From Saccharothrix sp. NRRL B-16348 (GTDB lineage Bacteria > Actinomycetota > Actinomycetes > Mycobacteriales > Pseudonocardiaceae): DNA of 64,000 nucleotides. Location of the stretch: contig NZ_LGED01000125.1 in the NCBI RefSeq assembly GCF_001280085.1, positions 156,846-220,845 of the forward strand. Reading direction: 5' to 3'. Below, piece after piece: positions 36,077 to 44,854 of the stretch (position 1 is its first letter; each line of letters starts with the position of its first letter). Both the position numbers and the translations under genes were made by a program. Below the pieces are notes generated by a model that saw only the letters and a list, made by a program, of their open reading frames with translations, was not told the DNA's origin and searched no databases.

Positions 36077-38534
36077 GGATCAGCTCCCCGATCTTCGCCG
36101 AACGCACCGCGCGCACCGCGATCCACGCCGCCACCAGCACCACCGCCACGCTCCCCGCCACCGTCGTCACCAGCAGCGGCACGACGTTCGGCACCTCCGG
36201 CACCGGCGTGAGCCGTGGCGCGGGATCCAGCTTCGGCACGGTGAAGCCGCTGCTCACCGCGCTCGCGGCCAGGCCGACGACCACCGCCGCGCCCGCCACG
36301 GCGCCCAGCTCGAACAGGTGGCTGCGCAGCATCGCGGCCGGTCCGAGGCCCATCCGGGCGCTGAACGCGCCGGACAGCGCGTTCTGCCGCCGCCGCACCT
36401 CGACCGCCAGCAGCAGCGCGATCGACGCCACCACCGCCAGCACCGCGCCCAGCGCCGTGACGAACCCGAACGTCCACTGGATCGTCAGGAACGGCAGGCC
36501 CTGCACCGCCTTCTCCTTCACGCCCACGGTGCGCGAGAACTTCACGCCCGCCGCCGCGAGCGCCGACGTCATCTCGGCCAGCGGCTTGCGCGACCACACG
36601 TACCAGGAGCCGATGTCGTCGCGGTCCTCGATCACGTCCAGCGGCACGACCCAGCCGGCCGTGCCGAGCTTCGGGAACGACGGCACCCACTTGTCCGGCT
36701 TGATCGGCGGCAGCCCGGGCAGCTGGACCTCGCGCCGCGGCACGTCGCCCACCCGCAGCGGCTCGTGCAGCAGCGCCGGGTCGATCTCGAACGGGAACGC
36801 GCCTTCGAGGAACGTCTTCGGGTCCACCACCAGCGCGGTGCGGTCGTACTGCTCGACGAGACCCACGATGGTGGAGTCGCCGCGCAACGCCTCCGGCAGC
36901 TCGGTCACCTCCGACGAGATCCGGGCGTAGCTGTCCGACCCCGTGTACATGCCGGACTTCACCTCGAGCGCGGTCTTCTGCGACCCGGCGATGGCGCTGC
37001 CGACCGCGATCGTGCCGACCGCCAGCACGCCCACCAGCAGCACGCCGGTCACCGGGCCGGCGCCCGCCGCGAGCCGCCGGATCGCCAACTGCGCGGCGGG
37101 CTTCGACCACAGCCTCGCCCGGTGCGACGCGGCCAACGCCCACTTCGCCAACCGGGCCGTCAGCAGCGCCACCGTGAGCACGACCAGCAGGGGGAACGCC
37201 AGCGCGGCGGCGTCGATGCGCGGCAGCCCGCCGACCGTCGTCGTGGTGGCCAGGCCGCTGTCCTGCACCCGGTCCCACGCCCACACCGCCAGGGCGGCGG
37301 TGGCCAGTTCCCACGGCAACGCGGTCAGCACCTTCCGCAGCCGGTTGCCGCGACCCGCGACCTGGAACATCCGGTGCGTGCGCAGCGCGCCGGTGGCGAA
37401 CGTGACCACGATGCTCGACGCCACCACCACGACCACGGCCAGCGCCGCGGTCGACACGGTGCCCGGCGGCAGCACGACCGACGGCGCGTACACGGGCAGC
37501 AGCAGCCGCGCCGCGCCCAGCCCGGCCGCGCCGCCGACCACCAGCGGCAGGCCCAGTTCCAGCACGCCGCGACCGCCGAGGGCGACCGGGCCGGAGCCGC
37601 GCACCCACAGCAGCCGCAGTTCGGCCTGCCGGCGCTGCGCCCACTGCACGGTCACCGTCGCGACGCCCGCCAGGCCGATGAGCAGGCTGATCAGGGTGAG
37701 CGGCAGCACGGCGGAGCGCACGTTGACGGCGGTCTGCCTGGCGTTCTCCACCGGCAGGTCCAGCAGTGAGATCGTGCGGTTGAAAGAGTCCTTGATCGGG
37801 GCGATGCGGGCCGTGCCCCCGGTGAGCAGGGCCGCTGCTTCGTCGACCGTGCGCGGCACGTCGGCGGGGAAGCGCACGGTGATGTCCGTGGGGCCGGTGA
37901 CCTCCGGCGGCAGCGCGTAGAACGACTCGGCGCTCGGCATCCACACCACGGCGGTGGCCAGCTCGTCGCGGTCGAGCACGTTCGGCACCACGAAGTGGCG
38001 TTCCGAGCACCACCAGCCGGGCAGCGGGTCGATCACGTCGGCGTAGATCGCGGTGACCGGTGGCAGCCGTCCGCCCAGGCCCCGTTCGCCCAGCCGGAGA
38101 TCGGTGGTGACGGCGATGCTCTGGGGCACCCACAGGCCGTCCTTCCCGCCGCCCTCCAGCACCTTCAGGTGATCCATGGCCCCGGCGCGGTAGCCGAACT
38201 TCGCCAAGGTCTGCTTGCCGCCGAAGTCCGTGCGCTTCTCCCGGGTGTACATGCCGATCAACGTCGGGTGGCCCGCCATCGCCTCGGTGACGGCCTTCAC
38301 CCCGTCGGCGACGTACTCGTGGGGCACGCCGACGGTGGACTCCAGCGACGGGTGCAGCGACTCCTGGCACAGCTGCCGCTGCTGGTAGTCGATCGCCGCG
38401 CTGCCGGACGCGGCGGAGTGCAGCACGGCGGCGGCCACCACGAAGCTCAACAACAGCGCGGTCACGACGCTGACCAGCAACGTCAGCGGACTCGACAGGG
38501 CCGCGCGCGGAGCGGCTCGCCACGGGATCTGCAC
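36069..38534 (-). CDS. FtsX-like ABC permease, large
   Basis: An 821-residue permease. One N-terminal helix, a large external domain (about residues 45-275), a block of several helices around 280-520, a second external domain (about 530-680) and a C-terminal FtsX bundle. This is the duplicated 'ABC3/FtsX' plan used by MacB-type and lipoprotein or antibiotic exporters. GTG at 38534. First gene of the operon; cargo unknown. Confidence 0.88.
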   Translation of the reverse strand: MQIPWRAAPRAALSSPLTLLVSVVTALLLSFVVAAAVLHSAASGSAAIDYQQRQLCQESLHPSLESTVGVPHEYVADGVKAVTEAMAGHPTLIGMYTREKRTDFGGKQTLAKFGYRAGAMDHLKVLEGGGKDGLWVPQSIAVTTDLRLGERGLGGRLPPVTAIYADVIDPLPGWWCSERHFVVPNVLDRDELATAVVWMPSAESFYALPPEVTGPTDITVRFPADVPRTVDEAAALLTGGTARIAPIKDSFNRTISLLDLPVENARQTAVNVRSAVLPLTLISLLIGLAGVATVTVQWAQRRQAELRLLWVRGSGPVALGGRGVLELGLPLVVGGAAGLGAARLLLPVYAPSVVLPPGTVSTAALAVVVVVASSIVVTFATGALRTHRMFQVAGRGNRLRKVLTALPWELATAALAVWAWDRVQDSGLATTTTVGGLPRIDAAALAFPLLVVLTVALLTARLAKWALAASHRARLWSKPAAQLAIRRLAAGAGPVTGVLLVGVLAVGTIAVGSAIAGSQKTALEVKSGMYTGSDSYARISSEVTELPEALRGDSTIVGLVEQYDRTALVVDPKTFLEGAFPFEIDPALLHEPLRVGDVPRREVQLPGLPPIKPDKWVPSFPKLGTAGWVVPLDVIEDRDDIGSWYVWSRKPLAEMTSALAAAGVKFSRTVGVKEKAVQGLPFLTIQWTFGFVTALGAVLAVVASIALLLAVEVRRRQNALSGAFSARMGLGPAAMLRSHLFELGAVAGAAVVVGLAASAVSSGFTVPKLDPAPRLTPVPEVPNVVPLLVTTVAGSVAVVLVAAWIAVRAVRSAKIGELIRG

Positions 38535-38702
38535 CAGCGAACGGTAACCGCCGGTCTCTTCCCGCAGGAGACTTTTCGTGAACGGCGTTCATCGTCCGGA
38601 CAACATCCGGACAACGCGTCCTGTTGTCCGGCGTCGGCCGACCGAAGCCGGACACGGAGCTTGCTCCGGTTGGCGCGGGCCCGTTCGGGGTACCGGGACA
38701 GC
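38535..38702. repeat. GTCCGGACAAC repeats upstream of the permease
   Basis: TCCGGACAAC occurs twice in direct orientation near 38594-38614, and GTTGTCCGG follows inverted near 38624. They lie between the divergent permease and the small lipoprotein, so they may be an operator. Confidence 0.5.
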
Positions 38703-38867
38703 ATGGAACCGAACGTGCTGAAGAAGTCGCTCGCCGTGCTGGTCAGCGGCGCGGCGTTGTTCCTCTCCCTCGGCGCCGGGTGCGAGAACGAGGGTGACGG
38801 CGACAACGACCAGCCGGGCGTCGAGCAGCAGGACGAGCAGGACGGCGACCAGGAGGACGACAACTGA
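38703..38867 (+). CDS. small acidic lipoprotein
   Basis: A 54-residue protein: signal peptide LKKSLAVLVSGAALFLSLGAGC with lipobox GAGC, then a mature tail of only about 28 residues made almost entirely of Asp, Glu, Gln, Gly and Asn. No domain. Divergent from the ABC permease. The acidic tail could bind cations or shield the wall; this is speculation. Confidence 0.65.
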   Translation: MEPNVLKKSLAVLVSGAALFLSLGAGCENEGDGDNDQPGVEQQDEQDGDQEDDN

Positions 38868-38916
38868 TCGCGTGCGGCACGCCGGCCGCCGGCGTGCCGC
38901 ACCGGATGTCCGGTCT

Positions 38917-38945
38917 TGACATCCCCGTGGTGGTCTAGTCCAATT
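38917..38945 (+). promoter_or_regulatory. promoter with DasR-like (dre) box for the chitinase
   Basis: TTGACA at 38917-38922 with the -10 region around 38940. TGGTCTAGTCCA (38932-38943) matches the core TGGTCTAGACCA of the DasR-responsive element at 11 of 12 positions and overlaps the -10. DasR represses chitinases and N-acetylglucosamine genes in Streptomyces. Confidence 0.65.
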
Positions 38946-38982
38946 CTCCCACCTGGAGGCCGCCACCGCTGGGAGGAGACGG

Positions 38983-40479
38983 ATGTCGCGCAGGGTCCTG
39001 TTCGCCAGGGTGGCGGCGGTCGCGGCGTTGGTGGTGGGAGCGGCGGCGGTCGGCTTCGCGCCCGCGTACGCCGCTTCGGTCACCGCGACGTTCACCAAGA
39101 CGTCGAGCTGGGAGACCGGCTACACCGCGCAGTTCTCGATCAAGAACGAGACCGGCTCGGCCGTCTCCGGGTGGAAGGTCGAGTTCGACCTGCCCGCCGG
39201 CACGACCGTCGGCGCCTACTGGGACGCGTTGCAGATCAACTCGTCCGGGCACTACTCCTTCACCCACCGCGAGTACAACGGCACCGTCGCGCCCGGCGCC
39301 ACCGTCACGTTCGGCTTCAACGCCTCGGGCACCGCGAGCCCGGCCAACTGCAAGATCAACGGCGCGTCGTGCGCCGGTTCACCGACCACAACCACAACGA
39401 CGACCACTACTACAACGACAACGACCACCGGGCCGACCACCACCACGACCACGCCGCCCGTCACCGGCCTGCCCAAGCGGGTCCTGGTCGGCTACCTGCA
39501 CGCGAGCTTCGCCAACGGCTCCGGGTACATCCGGATGAAGGACGTCTCCGACGACTGGGACATCGTCAACCTGTCGTTCGCCGAACCCACCTCCGCGACG
39601 TCCGGCGACCTCCGCTTCGCCCAGTGCCCCGTCGCCGAGTGCCCGAACGTCGAGTCCGAGGCCGAGTTCATCGCGGGCATCCGGGACAAGCAGGCCAAGG
39701 GCAAGAAGGTGCTGATCTCCGTCGGCGGCGCGAACGGCCAGGTGCAGCTGTCCACCACGGCCGCGCGCGACGCGTTCGTCCGCTCCGCGTCGGCGATCAT
39801 CGACAAGTACGGCCTGGACGGTCTGGACGTCGACTTCGAGGGCCACTCGCTGTCGCTCAACGCGGGCGACACCGACTTCCGCGCGCCGACCTCGCCGGTG
39901 ATCGTCAACCTGATCCAGGCGTTGAAGGCGCTGAAAGCGCGCTACGGCGCGAAGTTCGTGCTCACCATGGCCCCGGAGACGTTCTTCGTCCAGGTGGGCT
40001 ACCAGCACTACGGCGGCAGCGGCGGCGCGGACCCGCGGGCGGGCGCGTACCTGCCGGTGATCCACGCGTTGCGCGACGACCTGACCCTGCTGCACGTCCA
40101 GCACTACAACTCCGGCCCGATCATGGGCCTGGACAACCAGTACCACTTCATGGGCGGCCACGACTTCCACGTCGCCATGGCCGACATGGTGCTGGCCGGG
40201 TTCCCGGTGCGCGGTGACGCTACGAAGGTGTTCCCGGGATTGCGGCAGGACCAGGTGGCGATCGGCCTGCCGGCGAGCGTCAACGCGGGCAACGGCTTCA
40301 CGTCCGTGGCCGAGGTGCACAAGTCGTTGGACTGCCTGATGAAGGGCGCGAACTGCGGCACCTACAAGCCCAAGGCCGGCTACCCGAACCTGCGCGGCCT
40401 GATGACGTGGTCGGTCAACTGGGACCGCTACAACGGCTTCGAGTTCTCCCGCTCGCACCGCGCCTACCTGCCGAGGTGA
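38983..40479 (+). CDS. secreted chitinase: CBM2-like domain, Thr linker, GH18
   Basis: A 498-residue enzyme: signal peptide to about residue 30, a cellulose/chitin-binding CBM2-type domain (VTATFTKTSSWETGYTAQF), a Thr-rich linker (about 133-160), and a GH18 barrel with YGLDGLDVDFEGH (catalytic acid Glu286). Strong GGGAGGAG site. Hydrolyses chitin outside the cell; the dre-like box upstream indicates control by N-acetylglucosamine supply. Confidence 0.95.
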   Translation: MSRRVLFARVAAVAALVVGAAAVGFAPAYAASVTATFTKTSSWETGYTAQFSIKNETGSAVSGWKVEFDLPAGTTVGAYWDALQINSSGHYSFTHREYNGTVAPGATVTFGFNASGTASPANCKINGASCAGSPTTTTTTTTTTTTTTTGPTTTTTTPPVTGLPKRVLVGYLHASFANGSGYIRMKDVSDDWDIVNLSFAEPTSATSGDLRFAQCPVAECPNVESEAEFIAGIRDKQAKGKKVLISVGGANGQVQLSTTAARDAFVRSASAIIDKYGLDGLDVDFEGHSLSLNAGDTDFRAPTSPVIVNLIQALKALKARYGAKFVLTMAPETFFVQVGYQHYGGSGGADPRAGAYLPVIHALRDDLTLLHVQHYNSGPIMGLDNQYHFMGGHDFHVAMADMVLAGFPVRGDATKVFPGLRQDQVAIGLPASVNAGNGFTSVAEVHKSLDCLMKGANCGTYKPKAGYPNLRGLMTWSVNWDRYNGFEFSRSHRAYLPR

Positions 40480-40517
40480 TGTCGCACGGACCCGCCGGGG
40501 TGCCACCCGGCGGGTCC

Positions 40518-40660
40518 GCGGCCGACGGTCGCCCGCGCGTCGCGGGTCTGCGGCCAACGGTTGCGCGCTGTGGCTCGGCGGCTAACGGTTGCGCGCGCGG
40601 TGGCTCTGCGGCTAACGGTTGCCCGCGCTGTGGCTCGGGCGGCTAACGGTTGCCCGCGTC
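40518..40660. repeat. five imperfect repeats of about 30 bp
   Basis: Unit opens GCGGCTAACGGTTGC and recurs at 40518, 40550, 40578, 40608 and 40639 (spacing 32, 28, 30, 31). The last three are nearly alike, the first the most diverged. Just downstream of the chitinase and ahead of the membrane protein at 40691. Confidence 0.8.
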
Positions 40661-40690
40661 CGGCCGATCTGCGGGTGAGGGAGGTGGACC

Positions 40691-41497
40691 TTGACCACCA
40701 GCACCCGGCTCGGCGTCGGCCTCCTGCGCTGGCTCCCGCAGGCCGTGCCCGTCCTCCTGTTGTTGTTCGCCGTCCTGCTCGTGCCGATCGCGCCCGGCCG
40801 GGCGACCGATGGGCTGTACCGGGTCGACACCCCCGAGTTCTCCGTCGTCGACGGCTTCGACTGCGCCGTGACCGGCGGTCTGACCACCTGCGCCGTGCCC
40901 GTCGCCGGTCGGCCGCTGACCGTCGAGGTCGAGGCAGGCCCGCACTTCACGGCGTGCGCCGCGAACTACGACGGCCGTCGGCTCACGTGCGCGCGCGTCA
41001 CGGAGTACGGCCCCGCGTCGCCGTGGGTCCGGGTCGGTTCGCTCGGTGTCCCCGCGAGCGAGGCGCCGCACGCGCCGTGGTGGCGTGACGTGCTCGACTT
41101 CCGGTGGGAACGTCTGATGCTCACCGCCGCCCTGGTGCTCGCGCTGCTCGCGGGGCTGGCCGCGTTCCTCCTCTACCGCGCGCCCCGACTGGAGGACGGC
41201 GACCGGTTCCGGCGGACGGTGATCACCGGGGTGTCCTCCTGGGTGCTCGCGGTCGTGAGCGGTCTGCTGGTGACCGCGGGGGACCAGGACAACTTCGGCA
41301 TCCTGTCGCTGTTCGTCACGGTCGCCGTGGTGGTGCCGGCGGGCCTGATGGCGTGCTGGCAGCACGTCGCCGCCGGACCGGCCGCCGGGAGGCTGCGGGA
41401 GCGGATCGGGCAGGCGGCCCTCGCGTTCCTCGCCACCCTGCTGCTCAGCGGCGTCCAACTGCTGTGGCTGGGACTCGCCGCCGGGCTGCCCGACTGA
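40691..41497 (+). CDS. multi-helix membrane protein of unknown function
   Basis: A 268-residue protein: helix at about residues 15-33, a small external domain with four Cys (CAV, TCAV, TACA, LTCA) in 50-105, then four helices (about 140-260). TTG start at 40691 with GGGAGGTG upstream. No family recognised. Convergent with the MetRS gene. Confidence 0.65.
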   Translation: MTTSTRLGVGLLRWLPQAVPVLLLLFAVLLVPIAPGRATDGLYRVDTPEFSVVDGFDCAVTGGLTTCAVPVAGRPLTVEVEAGPHFTACAANYDGRRLTCARVTEYGPASPWVRVGSLGVPASEAPHAPWWRDVLDFRWERLMLTAALVLALLAGLAAFLLYRAPRLEDGDRFRRTVITGVSSWVLAVVSGLLVTAGDQDNFGILSLFVTVAVVVPAGLMACWQHVAAGPAAGRLRERIGQAALAFLATLLLSGVQLLWLGLAAGLPD

Positions 41498-41524
41498 GAT
41501 CCGGACTGGGGGCACAGCCTCGGG

Positions 41525-43021
41525 TCACAGCCTGGGGAACAGCGGCTGCGGCTGGGGGAGTTGGCCCGTCAGCGTGACGCACTGCTCGGAGATCCGCGTC
41601 GCCAACGCCGGCACGAACGGCGTGAGCTGGGTCGACAGGACGCGGCACGCGGTCAGCAGCGCCGTGATGGCCGCGTCGAGCCGCTTGCCCGCCCCGGCGT
41701 CACCGCCGCGTTCCGCCCGGGCCAGGTCCCACGGCCGCACCTGGTCGACGTACCGGTTGGCCTCCTCCACGATCCGCCACACCGCCGCCGTCGCCCGCCG
41801 GAAGTCGAAGTCGGCGACGGCGGCGTGCACGAGGTCCGGCGCGTCGCGGCACGCGGTCGTCAACGGCGCGGCGTCGGCGTCCGGCTCGACACCGACGGGT
41901 GGTCTGCCCTCGCGGTAGCGGTGGACCATCACGGTGACGCGGTTGACCAGGTTGCCGAGGCCGTTGGCCAAGTCCTCGTTCGCGCGGGCGACCAGGCGGG
42001 CCTCGGTGAAGTCGGCGTCGCCGACGCGCGGCACGTCGCGCAGCAGCCACCACCGCACCGCGTCGGAGCCGTACCGGTCGGCCAACGCCACCGGGTCGAC
42101 CACGGCGCCGGCCGACTTGCTGATCTTGCGGCCGTCGGTGGTGAGGTAGTCGTGCACCAGGATGTCGGTCGGCAGCGGCTCGCCCGCGGACAGCAGGATG
42201 GCCAACCAGTACACGGCGTGGAAGCGGATCACGCCCTTGCCGATCACGTGCACGCGCCGGTCGCCGTCCACCCACCAGCGGCGGTAGTTCGAGCCCTCGC
42301 CGCCGTAGCCGAGGCTGGTGATGTAGTTGCCCAGCGCGTCCCACCACACGTAGACGACCTGGTCCGGATCACCCGGCACGGGGATGCCCCAGCCGTGCGC
42401 GCGGGCGCGTGACCGGGAGACCGAGAAGTCGCGCAGGCCGGCGGCGATGAACGCCAGCACCTCGTTGCGGCGCGCGGCGGGCTCGATCCGGACCGTGCCG
42501 TCGACGATCAGGTCGCGGAGCCGGTCGCCGTAGCGGGAGAGCCGGAAGAACCAGTTCTCCTCGGCCACCGCCTGCGGCTCGACGTCGTGCTCCGGGCACC
42601 TGCCGCCCACCAGTTCGGCGGGCGTGTAGAACTGCTCGCAGCCGACGCAGTACAGGCCTTCGTAGTGATGTCGGTAGAGGTCGTGCGCGCACGCGCGCCA
42701 GAGCCGTGCCACGCCGGTGCGGTGCCTGGCGTCGCGGCTGGTGCGGATGAAGTCGCTGAACGACAACGCCAACGGGTCGCGCAACGCCGCGAACGCCGCC
42801 GAGTTGCGGTCGACCAGCTCGGCGGTCGACAGGCCTTCCGCCTGCGCGGCCAGCACGTTCTTCAGCGAGTTGTCGTCGGTGCCGGTCAGGAAGCGGACCC
42901 GGTCGCCGCGCTGGCGGTGGTGCCGGGCCAGCACGTCGGCCTGCACGATCTCCAGCGCGAAACCCAGGTGCGGGCGCGAGTTGACGTACGGGATGGCGGT
43001 CGTCACGTAGTAGCGCGACAT
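41525..43021 (-). CDS. metG: methionyl-tRNA synthetase (probable second copy)
   Basis: A 498-residue class I synthetase: HIGH-type PYVNSRPHLGFALE, zinc knob CVGC...CPEH, KMSKS-type DGRKISKSAG, and an alpha-helical anticodon domain. No C-terminal tRNA-binding extension. ATG at 43021 after AGGAGG. A usual housekeeping copy is expected elsewhere, so this may be a resistance or stress paralogue; its place among unrelated secreted-protein genes gives no clue to the trigger. Confidence 0.9.
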   Translation of the reverse strand: MSRYYVTTAIPYVNSRPHLGFALEIVQADVLARHHRQRGDRVRFLTGTDDNSLKNVLAAQAEGLSTAELVDRNSAAFAALRDPLALSFSDFIRTSRDARHRTGVARLWRACAHDLYRHHYEGLYCVGCEQFYTPAELVGGRCPEHDVEPQAVAEENWFFRLSRYGDRLRDLIVDGTVRIEPAARRNEVLAFIAAGLRDFSVSRSRARAHGWGIPVPGDPDQVVYVWWDALGNYITSLGYGGEGSNYRRWWVDGDRRVHVIGKGVIRFHAVYWLAILLSAGEPLPTDILVHDYLTTDGRKISKSAGAVVDPVALADRYGSDAVRWWLLRDVPRVGDADFTEARLVARANEDLANGLGNLVNRVTVMVHRYREGRPPVGVEPDADAAPLTTACRDAPDLVHAAVADFDFRRATAAVWRIVEEANRYVDQVRPWDLARAERGGDAGAGKRLDAAITALLTACRVLSTQLTPFVPALATRISEQCVTLTGQLPQPQPLFPRL

Positions 43022-43198
43022 CGGAACCTCCTGGTGCGGGGGTTCCCGGCCGGCGGAGACCCCTGGGACGGGGGCCTCGGACTCGTCATCCGTGCAGCGT
43101 CGGCCGCCCCGCGTGGCGGGGCATCATGACGGGGCACGACGAGGACATGGCGGCGACGCTAGCAGCGCCACCGCCCGTCCCGCGCCTGGTTTTCGCGG

Positions 43199-43978
43199 CT
43201 AGCAGCCGATGCGCTCGGAGCCCAGCGCGATGTCGTCCAGCCAGAGGTCGTAGCTGCCCTCGTTGGGCTGGTAGAGCTGCCAGCCCAGCTTCACCGTGTC
43301 GAACTTCGGGAACAGGAAGTCGACCTGGTTGCCGCCGTGCTCGCGGGTCGAGACGGTCAGGTCCGGGTTCGGCACGCCGTCGAACCACAGCGTGATCCGG
43401 TTGTCCGAGGCGTCCATCCGCCACTCGACGCACTGCCACACGTCGGCCTTCGACGGCGCCGACTCGCGCCAGTTCGTCCAGTCGCCGGTCGGACCGCCGT
43501 CCGCGCCCACACCCCACAACGCCTTGTCCAACGTGGGCACGTACTGGCCGCCGAGCGGGCGCACGACCTCCGGGCCGTCACCCGTGGCCTCGATCAGCGT
43601 GTAGTGCGCCCAGTCCGGCGCGTCCGGGAACGCCTCGACGCGCACCCGCACCCGGCCGTAGAAGCTGTTGCCCGGCGCGGCGAAGTCGTCCACCTTGAGG
43701 AACGCCCGGCCGTTGCCCTCGGCCCGCACGTGCAGCACCTTCTGGCCGCGCCGGTCGCGTTCGACCTCCAGCGAGCCGTTGCGGGTGTCGACGCCCCACT
43801 TGAGGCTCGTGCCCGCGCCGGTGGGCACGTGCTGGAAGTCCTCGCAGAACAGCAGGCCGGCACGGGCGCAGGTCTTCAGCCGGCGGTCCGCCTGATCGGG
43901 GCCGGCCGCGTCCGCGACCGGTAGGGCGACGACCGACAGCAGGACGGCGAGGACCGCCGAGGACAACCGTTTCCGCAC
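43199..43978 (-). CDS. secreted Cip1-like protein
   Basis: A 259-residue exported protein. GTG at 43978 follows AAGGAG and opens the signal peptide. The mature part is a jelly-roll-like domain (LLFCEDFQ, WRMDASDNRITLWFDG, LPKFDTVKLGW, LDDIALG) similar to Cip1, a fungal and actinobacterial protein secreted on cellulose; a lyase role has been suggested for the family. A CebR-like box upstream (44026-44040) supports a cellulose link. Confidence 0.75.
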   Translation of the reverse strand: MRKRLSSAVLAVLLSVVALPVADAAGPDQADRRLKTCARAGLLFCEDFQHVPTGAGTSLKWGVDTRNGSLEVERDRRGQKVLHVRAEGNGRAFLKVDDFAAPGNSFYGRVRVRVEAFPDAPDWAHYTLIEATGDGPEVVRPLGGQYVPTLDKALWGVGADGGPTGDWTNWRESAPSKADVWQCVEWRMDASDNRITLWFDGVPNPDLTVSTREHGGNQVDFLFPKFDTVKLGWQLYQPNEGSYDLWLDDIALGSERIGC

Positions 43979-44025
43979 GGGTAGCTCCTTCTGCGCTGAG
44001 GGGGGCAGCAGGAAGCTATCGGCTC

Positions 44026-44040
44026 TGGGAGCGCTCCCCA
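44026..44040 (-). promoter_or_regulatory. CebR-like box upstream of the Cip1-like gene
   Basis: TGGGAGCGCTCCC with the exact 12-base palindrome GGGAGCGCTCCC (44027-44038); the usual CebR site is TGGGAGCGCTCCCA. CebR, a LacI-type repressor, is lifted by cellobiose in Streptomyces. Located about 50 bp ahead of the start. Confidence 0.75.
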
Positions 44041-44080
44041 TACCTCTGAGCGGAGCAACAGCCGTGGTCCGTTCACCGTG

Positions 44081-44701
44081 CTATTCGAAGCGGGATGGAT
44101 CGCCCGCGCCGTGCCGGACGATCTCCGGCTCACCCTGGGAGAAGTCGACGACGGTCGTCGGCACGGTGCCGCAGTCGCCCGCGTCCAGCACGGCGTCGAC
44201 CACGTGGTCCAGCCGTTCCTTGATGTCCCAGCCGTGGACCAGCGGTTCCTCCTGGTCGGGCAGCAGGAGGGTGCTGGACAGCAGCGGCTCGCCGAGCTGC
44301 TCCAGCAGGGCCAGCGCGACCGGGTGGTCGGGGATGCGGGCGCCGACCGTCTTCTTCTTGGCGTGCATCAGCCGGCGCGGCACCTCGGTGGTCGCCGGGA
44401 GGATGAACGTGTAGCTGCCCGGCGTCGCCGCCTTGATCGCCCGGAAGACCGTGTTGTCCACGTGCACGAACTGCCCCAGCTGGGAGAAGTCGCGGCACAT
44501 GAGCGTGAAGTGGTGCCGGTCGTCCAGGTGTCGGATCTGCCGGATCCGGTCCAGCCCGGCTTTGTTGCCGAGCCGGCAGCCGAGCGCGTAGCAGGAGTCG
44601 GTGGGGTAGGCGATCAGGCCGTCCGACTTGATCAGCTCCACTGCCTGGTCGATGGACCTGCGCTGCGGGTTCACCGGGTGCACGTCGAAGTACCTCGCCA
44701 T
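44081..44701 (-). CDS. YciO/Sua5-type threonylcarbamoyl-AMP synthase-like protein
   Basis: A 206-residue protein: LIAYPTDSCYALGCRL and HFTLMCRDFSQL, TPGSYTFILPATTEVPRRL, IPDHPVALALLEQLGEPLLSSTLLL. YrdC fold; the shape is that of YciO, a paralogue of the tRNA t6A enzyme TsaC. Binds ATP and tRNA-related ligands; whether it makes t6A is uncertain. Its promoter would lie inside or beyond repeat array C. Confidence 0.88.
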   Translation of the reverse strand: MARYFDVHPVNPQRRSIDQAVELIKSDGLIAYPTDSCYALGCRLGNKAGLDRIRQIRHLDDRHHFTLMCRDFSQLGQFVHVDNTVFRAIKAATPGSYTFILPATTEVPRRLMHAKKKTVGARIPDHPVALALLEQLGEPLLSSTLLLPDQEEPLVHGWDIKERLDHVVDAVLDAGDCGTVPTTVVDFSQGEPEIVRHGAGDPSRFE

Positions 44702-44731
44702 GCGGGGAGCCTAGTAGCCCGAATCCCGACC

Positions 44732-44846
44732 CGCGTGTCCTACCTCCAGAACACGAGAGTCCTACGTTCAGGTCGCGAGAGTCCTACGTTCAGAACACGC
44801 GTGTCCTACGTTCGGAACACCTGAATTCAACGCTCAGGTTCGCGCG
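44732..44846. repeat. 22-bp tandem array C
   Basis: GTCCTAC at 44737, 44759, 44781 and 44803, then the variant ATTCAAC at 44825, all 22 bp apart. The first unit has the CTACCTCC form as in array A and the last the degenerate form as in A and B. Lies between the LysE gene stop (44855) and the YciO start (44701), both leftward. Confidence 0.9.
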
Positions 44847-44854
44847 GTCGCGGG

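Noticed and set aside
43022-43198. T-box riboswitch ahead of metG
   Set aside because: No T-box sequence or specifier stem that I can recognise on the minus strand.
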